The notes under the pieces were generated by a model, which saw only the letters and a program-made list of their open reading frames with translations, was not told where the DNA came from and did no database searches. From Rickettsia typhi (GTDB lineage: Bacteria > Pseudomonadota > Gammaproteobacteria > Burkholderiales > Burkholderiaceae_C): a stretch of DNA of 5,497 nt. Positions 1-5,483 of the stretch are shown here, piece after piece (within the stretch, counting starts at the first letter, position 1; every line of letters starts with the position of its first letter). Location: positions 1-5,497 of the forward strand of contig CALPPP020000100.1 in assembly GCA_943325485.2 (NCBI GenBank), in the 5' to 3' direction. A program made the translations under genes and the position numbers.

Positions 1-2647
1 ATGCACCACCCCGGCCGAGGCGGGCATGATTGTCCGCACGCAAACCGATCGTCTGGCCCGCCTGCGCCGGGGCGTGATGGAACTCTATATCTCCGACCAC
101 CCCCTCGACTGCCTGACCTGCGCCGCCAATGGCGACTGCGAACTGCAGGACATGGCTGGCGTGGTGGGCCTGCGCAATGTGCGCTATGGCGTGGGCCAGG
201 CCGCCGGTGCCCACCACTGCGACGCCAAGAAAGACGAGTCCAACCCCTATTTCACCTACGACGCCAGTAAATGCATTGTGTGCAACCGCTGTGTACGTGC
301 TTGCGAAGAAACCCAAGGTACCTTCGCCCTCACCATTTCTGGTCGCGGTTTTGAGAGCCGCGTGTCACCAGGTCAAGACCAACCTTTCATGGACAGCGAA
401 TGCGTGTCTTGTGGTGCTTGCGTGGAGGCTTGCCCTACCGCTACGCTGCAAGAAAAATCCATCATCGAACTCGGCCAACCCGAGCACAGCCTGATCACCA
501 CCTGCGCTTACTGCGGTGTGGGTTGCGGCTTCAAAGCCGAAATGAAGGGCAACACCGTGGTTCGCATGGTGCCTTGGAAAGATGGCAAGGCCAACGAAGG
601 TCACTCTTGCGTGAAAGGTCGTTTTGCGTGGGGCTACGCCACCCACCAAGACCGCATCACCAAGCCGATGATCCGTGCCAAGATCACCGACCCTTGGCAA
701 GAAGTGAGCTGGGACGAGGCCATCAACCACGCAGCCTCGGAGTTCAAGCGTATCCAAGCCAAACACGGCAAGGACTCTGTGGGTGGCATCACCTCCTCAC
801 GTTGCACCAACGAAGAAACTTACCTGGTTCAAAAGTTGGTACGTGCCGCCTTTGGCACCAACAACGTGGACACTTGCGCCCGTGTGTGTCACTCACCCAC
901 CGGCTATGGTTTGGGTCAAACCTTTGGCACGTCTGCGGGTACACAAACCTTCAAATCCGTCGAGCATGCTGATGTGATGTTGGTCATTGGTGCCAACCCC
1001 TCTGACGCCCACCCCGTGTTTGCCTCACGCATGAAACGTCGACTGCGCAGTGGTGCCAAGCTCATCGTGGCTGACCCACGCAAGATCGATTTGGTGAGCA
1101 GCCCCCATGTGAAAGCGCAGCACCATTTGGCCCTGAAGCCTGGCACCAATGTGGCCCTCATCAACTCACTGGCCCATGTGGTGGTGACCGAGGGCTTGGT
1201 AGCCAAAGACTATGTCGCCTCTCGCTGCGAGGACAAAAGTTTCAACGAATGGTGCGAGTTTGTCTCCAAGCCTGACAACTCCCCCGAAGCATTTGAAAGT
1301 GTGACTGGCGTTCCTGCCTCAGAGGTTCGTGCTGCTGCACGTTTGTATGCCGCCGGTCCTAACTCGGCGATTTACTATGGCTTGGGTGTGACAGAACACT
1401 CTCAAGGCTCGACCATGGTCATAGGCATTGCCAACTTGGCCATGGCCTGTGGCATGGTGGGTCGTGAAGGCGTGGGTGTCAACCCCTTGCGTGGTCAAAA
1501 CAATGTGCAAGGTGCATGTGACATGGGCAGCTTCCCGCACGAGCTGCCTGGTTATCGCCATATCTCTGACACCACCACCCGCAGCTTGTTTGAAGGCGCT
1601 TGGGGCGTCAGCATCAGTCCAGAGCCTGGACTGCGCATTCCCAATATGTTTGACGCGGCCATGGACGGTACCTTCTTGGGTCTGTACTGCCAAGGCGAAG
1701 ACATTGTGCAATCCGACCCCGATACGCAGCATGTGGCAGCAGCTTTGTCCGCCATGGAATGCATCGTGGTGCAAGACATCTTCTTGAACGAAACCGCCAA
1801 ATACGCCCATGTGTTTTTGCCCGGTTCTTCGTTCTTGGAAAAAGACGGCACCTTCACCAATGCCGAGCGACGCATCTCTCGGGTGCGCCAAGCCATGCCG
1901 CCTCTGGCAGGAATGGCCGATTGGGAAGTCACGGTCAAGCTTGCCAAGGCTTTGGGCTACGAAATGCATTACAGCCACCCCGAAGAGGTGATGAAAGAAA
2001 TTGCAGCTCTCACGCCCAGCTTTGCAGGTGTCAGCTACGCCAAGATTGACGAACACACCAGTTTGCAGTGGCCTTGCAATGCCGATACGCCAGACGCTGG
2101 CATGGACATCATGCACACAGCAGGCTTTATGCGCGGCAAAGGCAAGTTCTTCCCCACGCAGTACGTTGCCAGCCAAGAAAAAGTCACCCGCAAATTCCCC
2201 CTCTTGCTGACCACCGGCCGTATCTTGTCGCAGTACAACGTGGGCGCTCAAACCCGCCGCACCGACAACAATCAATGGCACAGTGAGGACCGCTTGGAAA
2301 TCCATCCGCACGATGCCGAAGAACGCGGCATCAAACAAGACGATTGGGTAGGCATCGAAAGCCGTGCAGGTCGCACTGTGCTGCGTGCTGAGATCAGCGA
2401 GCGTATGCAAGCGGGCGTGGTCTACACCACTTTCCACTTCCCCGAGTCCGGTGCCAACGTCATCACCACCGATGCCTCCGACTGGGCGACCAACTGCCCC
2501 GAGTACAAAGTCACTGCAGTTCAAGTGGTGGCGGTCAGCCAACCCTCGGAGTGGCAGCAGAACTACCAGCGCTTCAATAAAGACCAACTCGGTTTCTTGG
2601 CCCAAGCGCAACACAAAACCGAAGCCCTTGAGGTGATGGGCAAGTGA
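1..2647 (+). CDS. fdsA: NAD-dependent formate dehydrogenase, catalytic alpha subunit FdsA (5' end missing)
   Basis: FdsA oxidises formate to CO2 at a bis-MGD molybdenum (or tungsten) centre and passes electrons through Fe-S clusters to FdsB/FdsG, which reduce NAD+ in the cytoplasm. The frame is open from base 2, whose first codon TGC (CTTPAEAG...) is probably the last Cys ligand of the N-terminal [2Fe-2S] domain. About 75-95 residues are therefore lost at the left edge, and the ATG at 26 is internal. Visible in order are a His-ligated cluster motif HxxxCxxCxxxxxC (98-139), two ferredoxin-type CxxCxxCxxxC motifs (272-304 and 401-433), the CxxCxxxC...C cluster of the molybdopterin oxidoreductase domain (503-610), the active-site RVCHSPT with Cys at 887-889 and His at 890-892, and NPLRGQNNVQGACDMG with its Arg at 1490-1492. 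The Cys-to-Arg distance (201 residues) matches my memory of Rhodobacter capsulatus FdsA (C386, R587). A C-terminal dinucleotide-binding domain begins near 2190. The stop overlaps the next gene. Base composition changes near 240-280. Family assignment is secure. Confidence 0.96.
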   Translation, partial: CTTPAEAGMIVRTQTDRLARLRRGVMELYISDHPLDCLTCAANGDCELQDMAGVVGLRNVRYGVGQAAGAHHCDAKKDESNPYFTYDASKCIVCNRCVRACEETQGTFALTISGRGFESRVSPGQDQPFMDSECVSCGACVEACPTATLQEKSIIELGQPEHSLITTCAYCGVGCGFKAEMKGNTVVRMVPWKDGKANEGHSCVKGRFAWGYATHQDRITKPMIRAKITDPWQEVSWDEAINHAASEFKRIQAKHGKDSVGGITSSRCTNEETYLVQKLVRAAFGTNNVDTCARVCHSPTGYGLGQTFGTSAGTQTFKSVEHADVMLVIGANPSDAHPVFASRMKRRLRSGAKLIVADPRKIDLVSSPHVKAQHHLALKPGTNVALINSLAHVVVTEGLVAKDYVASRCEDKSFNEWCEFVSKPDNSPEAFESVTGVPASEVRAAARLYAAGPNSAIYYGLGVTEHSQGSTMVIGIANLAMACGMVGREGVGVNPLRGQNNVQGACDMGSFPHELPGYRHISDTTTRSLFEGAWGVSISPEPGLRIPNMFDAAMDGTFLGLYCQGEDIVQSDPDTQHVAAALSAMECIVVQDIFLNETAKYAHVFLPGSSFLEKDGTFTNAERRISRVRQAMPPLAGMADWEVTVKLAKALGYEMHYSHPEEVMKEIAALTPSFAGVSYAKIDEHTSLQWPCNADTPDAGMDIMHTAGFMRGKGKFFPTQYVASQEKVTRKFPLLLTTGRILSQYNVGAQTRRTDNNQWHSEDRLEIHPHDAEERGIKQDDWVGIESRAGRTVLRAEISERMQAGVVYTTFHFPESGANVITTDASDWATNCPEYKVTAVQVVAVSQPSEWQQNYQRFNKDQLGFLAQAQHKTEALEVMGK
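2629..2634 (+). promoter_or_regulatory. Ribosome-binding site of fdhD inside fdsA
   Basis: GAGGTG lies 9 bases before the GTG at 2644 and is embedded in the last codons of fdsA. In the fdhD reading frame this site contains a TGA stop (2629-2631). That leaves the GTG as the only usable start ahead of the conserved LAEEVPVAL segment, so this site settles the start choice. Confidence 0.6.
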
Positions 2648-3414
2648 ACCCAAGCCACAGCAGCTATTTAGCCTTGGCTGAAGAGGTGCCTGTGGCGTTG
2701 GTGTTCAATGGCATATCACACGCTGTGATGATGGCCAGCCCTGTACATCTGGAAGATTTCGCCTTGGGTTTTGCCTTGACGGAAGGTTTGATTGACCATG
2801 CATCCCAGTTGTATGGCGTGGAGGTCATTCACCAAACCAACGGCATTGAATTGCAACTCGACGTCGCAGCCCAAGCCGAAGCAAGGTTGAAAGAACGCAG
2901 ACGCAGCATGGCGGGTCGAACCGGCTGTGGCTTATGTGGGGCTGACAGCTTGGCGCAAGTCAAATTGCCGCTGCCCCAAGCCCCTGAGGTGCTTATCGAC
3001 GTTGACGCCATGCACCGCGCCCATGCGCACATGCGAGCCTTGCAGCCCTTGAAACAGCAAACAGGTGCCACCCATGCCGCGGCTTGGTCTGATGCGCAAG
3101 GAGAAATTACCTTGCTTCGCGAAGATGTGGGCAGACACAATGCTTTGGATAAGTTGATCGGTGCCTTAAGCAAAGCCTCCACGGATATGCAGCAAGGCTT
3201 TATCTGCATCACCAGCCGCGCCAGTTTCGAGATGGTGCAAAAAACCGTGATGGCGGGTGCAGGTGCTTTGACAGCGGTGTCAGCCCCGACCCGATTGGCC
3301 GTTGAACTGGCAGAGCAGCACAACTTGGCGCTGGCTGGTTTGGTACGCGGTCAAACCTTTACGGCTTACAGCCACCTCACCCGCTTCACAATTTCACAAC
3401 CTATTTCGGCATAA
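2644..3414 (+). CDS. fdhD: Formate dehydrogenase accessory sulfurtransferase FdhD (FdsC)
   Basis: FdhD/FdsC is the cytoplasmic chaperone that binds bis-MGD and relays sulfur from a cysteine desulfurase to the Mo centre, forming the sulfido ligand formate dehydrogenase needs. The 256-residue product carries the family signatures: AEEVPVALVFNGISHAVMM (residues 12-30), LEDFALGFALTEG (36-48), the sulfur-relay pair in GCGLCG (Cys95 and Cys98, codons 2926-2937), REDVGRHNALDK (159-170) and SRASFEMVQK (191-200). Translation starts at a GTG whose last two bases form part of the fdsA TGA, a 4-base overlap implying translational coupling. The next upstream in-frame stop is at 2629, so no longer N-terminus is possible. 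E. coli FdhD has 277 residues with its cysteines at 121/124, so this protein lacks roughly 25 residues in front of the core. In fds operons this gene is called fdsC. Confidence 0.95.
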   Translation: MNPSHSSYLALAEEVPVALVFNGISHAVMMASPVHLEDFALGFALTEGLIDHASQLYGVEVIHQTNGIELQLDVAAQAEARLKERRRSMAGRTGCGLCGADSLAQVKLPLPQAPEVLIDVDAMHRAHAHMRALQPLKQQTGATHAAAWSDAQGEITLLREDVGRHNALDKLIGALSKASTDMQQGFICITSRASFEMVQKTVMAGAGALTAVSAPTRLAVELAEQHNLALAGLVRGQTFTAYSHLTRFTISQPISA

Positions 3415-3421
3415 GCACAGC

Positions 3422-3658
3422 ATGAACGTAGACAACCTGGTACAGATGGCCAATCAAATTGGCGAGTTTTTCTCGGCTTACCCCGATCGTCAAGAAGCCT
3501 TGGATGGCATTGCTAACCATATCCGTAAATTTTGGGAGCCGCGTATGCGGACAAGTTTGCTGGATGCACTGGCCGCTGGCGAAGTAAAAGAATTGTCGCC
3601 ACTGGTCAACGAAGCATTGCTTGCGAATTTGGCTAAATTAAAGCCTATGGCGTCATAG
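3422..3658 (+). CDS. fdsD: Formate dehydrogenase delta subunit FdsD
   Basis: This 78-residue soluble protein begins MNVDNLVQMANQIGEFFSAY and contains PDRQEALDGIANHIRKFWEP and RMRTSLLDAL. These are the conserved LVxMANQI, FW-PRMR and LL signatures of the NAD-dependent formate dehydrogenase delta subunit. FdsD is small and metal-free (no Cys here) and is needed for assembly or activity of the Fds enzyme in relatives, though its exact biochemical role is less clear. The ATG at 3422 is 7 bases after the fdhD stop. A longer in-frame opening from 3302 would overlap fdhD by over 100 bases and add non-family sequence, so it was not used. No good Shine-Dalgarno is visible, so translation is probably coupled to fdhD. 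It is the last gene of the classical fdsGBACD order, and the operon seems to end here. Confidence 0.92.
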   Translation: MNVDNLVQMANQIGEFFSAYPDRQEALDGIANHIRKFWEPRMRTSLLDALAAGEVKELSPLVNEALLANLAKLKPMAS

Positions 3659-3672
3659 TAATCTGAATTATT

Positions 3673-3704
3673 TTTTGCTTTGCAAAAGTGCCGTAGCGAC
3701 TTTT
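3673..3704 (+). terminator. Possible weak terminator after fdsD (overlapping small dyads)
   Basis: Two mutually exclusive small hairpins follow the fdsD stop. One is TTTTGC-TTT-GCAAAA (3673-3687). The other is AAAAGTGC-CGTA-GC(G)ACTTTT (3684-3704), with a one-base bulge. Both are AT-rich with few GC pairs, and the second is followed only by GAATTC and lacks a proper T-run. Location supports an operon end, but the structure is weak and could be chance. Confidence 0.3.
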
Positions 3705-3720
3705 GAATTCTTCTGAATTC
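3701..3720 (+). repeat. Tandem 10-base duplication with EcoRI-type palindromes
   Basis: TTTTGAATTC (3701-3710) is followed directly by TTCTGAATTC (3711-3720), identical at 9 of 10 positions. A related ATCTGAATTA sits at 3661-3670. Each copy contains the palindrome GAATTC. It could be a small slippage duplication or a paired protein-binding site one DNA turn apart; nothing decides between these. Confidence 0.5.
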
Positions 3721-3754
3721 ACTCTATTTACAAACACATTCTTTAGGTAACGAA

Positions 3755-3778
3755 TGACGATTTAACGTCACAGTCACA
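3755..3778 (+). repeat. Short inverted repeat plus tandem GTCACA pair upstream of the unknown gene
   Basis: TGACG (3755-3759) and CGTCA (3766-3770) form a perfect 5-base dyad around ATTTAA. The hexamer GTCACA occurs twice in tandem at 3767-3772 and 3773-3778. They lie 46-69 bases before the start codon at 3824, a plausible place for an operator, but arms this short occur often by chance. I found no convincing -35/-10 pair in this gap: TTTACA at 3727 and TTGACT at 3782 have no well-spaced -10 partner. Confidence 0.35.
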
Positions 3779-3810
3779 GGTTTGACTTTTGCTTTTGTGC
3801 TTCTCTCAAC

Positions 3811-3816
3811 GAGGAG
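3811..3816 (+). promoter_or_regulatory. Ribosome-binding site that sets the start of the unknown secreted protein
   Basis: GAGGAG lies 7 bases before the ATG at 3824, a near-ideal Shine-Dalgarno. It favours this ATG over an in-frame TTG at 3782, which has no such site and would place extra residues before the signal peptide. Confidence 0.75.
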
Positions 3817-3823
3817 CATAGCA

Positions 3824-4312
3824 ATGCATTCATTCATCCTGCGTCAGTCAAACCCCCAACCCCAAACCGTACTCAAGCTTGGCATTGTTTTCATGGCGAT
3901 GACGCTCATCAAAGCGTACGCCCAAGAGAGCACACTGGGAATTCACACCGTCAGTTACCACAACGGCGGCAACTACAACGACATCACGCCGGGGCTTTAC
4001 TTCGAAAGAAACAATTACGTGGTGGGCGCATACCACAACAGTATTCGCAATACCTCTTTCTATGGTGGCTACACATGGACTTGGCCGCTTCCTGCCAACC
4101 CCATTGTCAACGCAGTCTCATTCACAGGTGGATTGGTGACTGGCTATCGGCACAGGGGCTACAACAGCGATATTGCGCTATTGGGTGCCACCAGTCTTCG
4201 ACGCGATTTAGACAATCGGCAAGCCTTGCGTTTGTCTATTTTGCCTTTGCATAAAAGCAGTTCAGCCACCTATGTTCTTCACTTGAGTTATGAAGTCAAG
4301 CTTAAAAATTGA
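3824..4312 (+). CDS. Exported protein of unknown function (possible small beta-barrel)
   Basis: I cannot name this 162-residue protein. It has a signal peptide: a polar N-region with Arg7, a hydrophobic stretch LGIVFMAMTLI (residues 19-29) and a likely cleavage AYA|Q after residue 33, so it should reach the periplasm or outer membrane. The mature part (about 129 residues) has no cysteine. It is rich in Tyr, Asn, Gly and Ser, with alternating polar/aromatic stretches such as TPGLYFERNNYVVGAYHNS and TSFYGGYTW. It ends in a strand-like YVLHLSYEVKLKN. This pattern fits a beta-rich exported protein, perhaps a small outer-membrane barrel. The NPG-like GLYFE and GxYxNSxxxxSxYxGY elements remind me of uncharacterised proteins found in phages and proteobacteria, a recollection and not a search result. 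It follows the fds operon after a gap of about 165 bases and ends one base from modA, tail to tail. A strong Shine-Dalgarno and signal peptide argue it is real. Confidence 0.78.
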   Translation: MHSFILRQSNPQPQTVLKLGIVFMAMTLIKAYAQESTLGIHTVSYHNGGNYNDITPGLYFERNNYVVGAYHNSIRNTSFYGGYTWTWPLPANPIVNAVSFTGGLVTGYRHRGYNSDIALLGATSLRRDLDNRQALRLSILPLHKSSSATYVLHLSYEVKLKN

Positions 4313-4313
4313 C

Positions 4314-5051
4314 TTATTGGCCAAAACCATATTTTTTAACAGTTGCCTGCGCCAATGGCGATTGAAGAAATTGAATGAACTTGATCGATAAATTCTTGTT
4401 TGCGCTACCCATCACTGGGGCAATGGGGTATTGAATGGGCGTGAGCGTCGTGACTTGCGTAGCCACTTTGACTTTGTCTTGCATCAACAGCGCATCACTG
4501 GCATACACAAAACCTGCGTCCACCTCGTCGCGCGATACATAGTCCAAGGCTTGACGCACATTGGTGGTGTTAATGACCTTGTCTTTCACTTCATTCCATA
4601 AGCCTGCTTTTTCTAAACTGCCTTGGGCATAGTGACCCGCAGGCACACTGGCAGGTGTTCCCATGGCAATGCGCTTGATGTCTGGCTTCTTTAAATCAGC
4701 GAGTTGCTGCAAAGCCGTTTTGGATTGAAGTGGCACGATCACTACCAACTTGTTGGTGGTGAAAACTTTCACATCAGCCGCCGCAACCACACCTTTGGCG
4801 ACAGCTTTGTCCATGGTGTCGGTGTCGGCGCTGGCAAATACGTCCACGGGTGCACCATTGGCAATTTGCTGCATCAAGGCACCCGATGCGCCAAAGTTAA
4901 ATTTCACTTTGGTGCCCGGGTTTTGGTTTTCAAATTGAGCACCAATGTCTTGAAATGCCTGCGTCAAACTGGCGGCAGCTGACACCGTCAGGTCTGCAGA
5001 CCACGACACCGAGTGCCAAACAACAAGGCTGATGAGCAAAAGTTTTTTCAT
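4314..5051 (-). CDS. modA: Molybdate ABC transporter substrate-binding protein ModA
   Basis: ModA is the periplasmic protein that captures molybdate (and tungstate) and hands it to the ModBC importer. The 245-residue product starts MKKLLLISLVVWHSVSWSA, a standard signal peptide with likely cleavage after Ala19. The oxyanion-binding positions known from E. coli ModA (S12, S39, A125, V152, Y170 of the mature protein) have clear counterparts: Ser28 in AAASL, Ser56 in FGASGAL, Ala138 in SVPAGHYA, Val165 in NTTNVRQAL and Tyr183 in DAGFVYASDA. The last three have the same spacing as in E. coli, and the length is typical. It reads divergently from the cytochrome gene and converges on the unknown gene one base away. 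No modB or modC is adjacent on either side, so it is a stand-alone modA here. Its neighbour, the Mo-dependent formate dehydrogenase, gives an obvious reason for its location. A tungstate preference cannot be excluded. Confidence 0.95.
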   Translation of the reverse strand: MKKLLLISLVVWHSVSWSADLTVSAAASLTQAFQDIGAQFENQNPGTKVKFNFGASGALMQQIANGAPVDVFASADTDTMDKAVAKGVVAAADVKVFTTNKLVVIVPLQSKTALQQLADLKKPDIKRIAMGTPASVPAGHYAQGSLEKAGLWNEVKDKVINTTNVRQALDYVSRDEVDAGFVYASDALLMQDKVKVATQVTTLTPIQYPIAPVMGSANKNLSIKFIQFLQSPLAQATVKKYGFGQ

Positions 5052-5144
5052 ATTTTGTAATATTGGTATAGCGAAAGCATATAAAACCGCGCTGAAATAG
5101 GAACCAAAAAGCGCTACATTAAATCCTGTTTTCGAAAGTCTTTT
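5052..5144. promoter_or_regulatory. Divergent promoter region between modA and the cytochrome c gene, with an AT-rich dyad
   Basis: This 93-base gap must hold the start signals for both modA (-) and the cytochrome (+). Its most striking element is TATAGCGAAAGCATATA (5067-5083): AT-rich TATA/ATATA half-sites flank GCGAAAGC, an octamer known to fold into a very stable mini-hairpin in single-stranded DNA. The TATA/CGCTATA character is loosely like a ModE operator, but the match is partial and I rate it as a possibility only. Candidate hexamers for the cytochrome are CTGAAA (5092-5097) and TACATT (5115-5120) at 17-base spacing, a weak sigma-70 fit. No convincing pair is seen for modA. Confidence 0.35.
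5134..5138 (+). promoter_or_regulatory. Ribosome-binding site of the cytochrome c gene
   Basis: GAAAG lies 6 bases before the ATG at 5145. The alternative in-frame ATG at 5160 has no such site, so 5145 is preferred. The same pentamer at the same spacing occurs before the next start at 5484. Confidence 0.45.
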
Positions 5145-5474
5145 ATGCGTATTGCCAAAATGTATCTGTGCAGAAACTTCTTCGTGGCTATTTTAACTTT
5201 GTGTGGTGTTGCCAGCTTCGCCCAAGAATCTGAAAAACTCCACCAACGTGCCAACGCCGCCATGTGTGCCAACTGCCACGGCAGCGAGGGTCGCACCGTA
5301 GACAAATCTGCCGTTCCCCCTTTGGCAGGACTTCCGCGCGATTACTTTGTCCAGCAAATGCAGGCCTTCAAAGACGGCTCTCGCAAAGCCACTGTCATGC
5401 ATCAACTCAGCAAAGGCTTTAGCGATGCGCAAATTGCCAGCATGGCTGACTATTTTTCCGCCCTGCCTCGCTGA
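5145..5474 (+). CDS. Exported class I cytochrome c, resembling the FccA/SoxE cytochrome subunit of sulfide dehydrogenase
   Basis: The 109-residue protein has a signal peptide (hydrophobic NFFVAILTLCGVASFA, likely cleavage after Ala26) and one haem-c motif CANCH (Cys41, Cys44, His45; codons 5265-5279). This gives a periplasmic monohaem cytochrome of about 83 mature residues. Met85 in ATVMHQ is the likely sixth haem ligand. The layout CANCHG-(x)n-PPLAGLPRDYFVQQMQAFKDGSR-KATVMHQLSKGFSDAQIASMADYFS is what I associate with the small cytochrome subunit of flavocytochrome c sulfide dehydrogenase (FccA, also SoxE) and with halves of cytochrome c4. The former accepts electrons from an FAD protein that oxidises sulfide to sulfur. 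The likely FccB start immediately downstream supports this. Cytochrome c identity is certain; the sulfide role is inferred from sequence style and context, with a generic c4/c553-like electron carrier as the alternative. Confidence 0.9.
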   Translation: MRIAKMYLCRNFFVAILTLCGVASFAQESEKLHQRANAAMCANCHGSEGRTVDKSAVPPLAGLPRDYFVQQMQAFKDGSRKATVMHQLSKGFSDAQIASMADYFSALPR

Positions 5475-5483
5475 AAGCACAGA

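Noticed and set aside
26..28. ATG at 26 as the start of fdsA
   Set aside because: The eight codons before it read CTTPAEAG, which continues the FdsA family sequence, so the true start lies left of the window.
1..494. Other-frame open stretches overlapping the start of fdsA (1-270 and 129-494)
   Set aside because: They are Arg/Pro/Ala-rich translations in the wrong frames of a clear Fe-S protein, with no ribosome sites or family features.
1319..2653. Long open frame of 444 codons on the minus strand opposite fdsA and the fdhD start
   Set aside because: It lies wholly antisense to strongly conserved fdsA sequence; its product shows no recognisable domain and a composition (His, Val, Gly-rich) typical of a mirrored coding frame.
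2829..3323. Minus-strand open frame of 164 codons opposite fdhD
   Set aside because: It is a shadow of the conserved fdhD core; no ribosome site or recognisable domain.
3302..3421. Longer start for fdsD overlapping fdhD
   Set aside because: The added residues do not resemble FdsD and would overlap fdhD by more than 100 bases; the ATG at 3422 gives the family's usual N-terminus.
3782..3823. TTG at 3782 as start of the unknown secreted protein
   Set aside because: No ribosome site, and it would read through the strong GAGGAG at 3811 that serves the ATG at 3824.
4704..4982. Plus-strand open frame opposite modA
   Set aside because: Antisense shadow of the conserved modA coding sequence with no supporting signals.
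5193..5206. Lipoprotein reading of the cytochrome signal peptide (Cys20 in LTLCG)
   Set aside because: The residue before Cys is Leu, not Gly/Ala/Ser as in a lipobox, and a good signal peptidase I site ASFA|Q follows.
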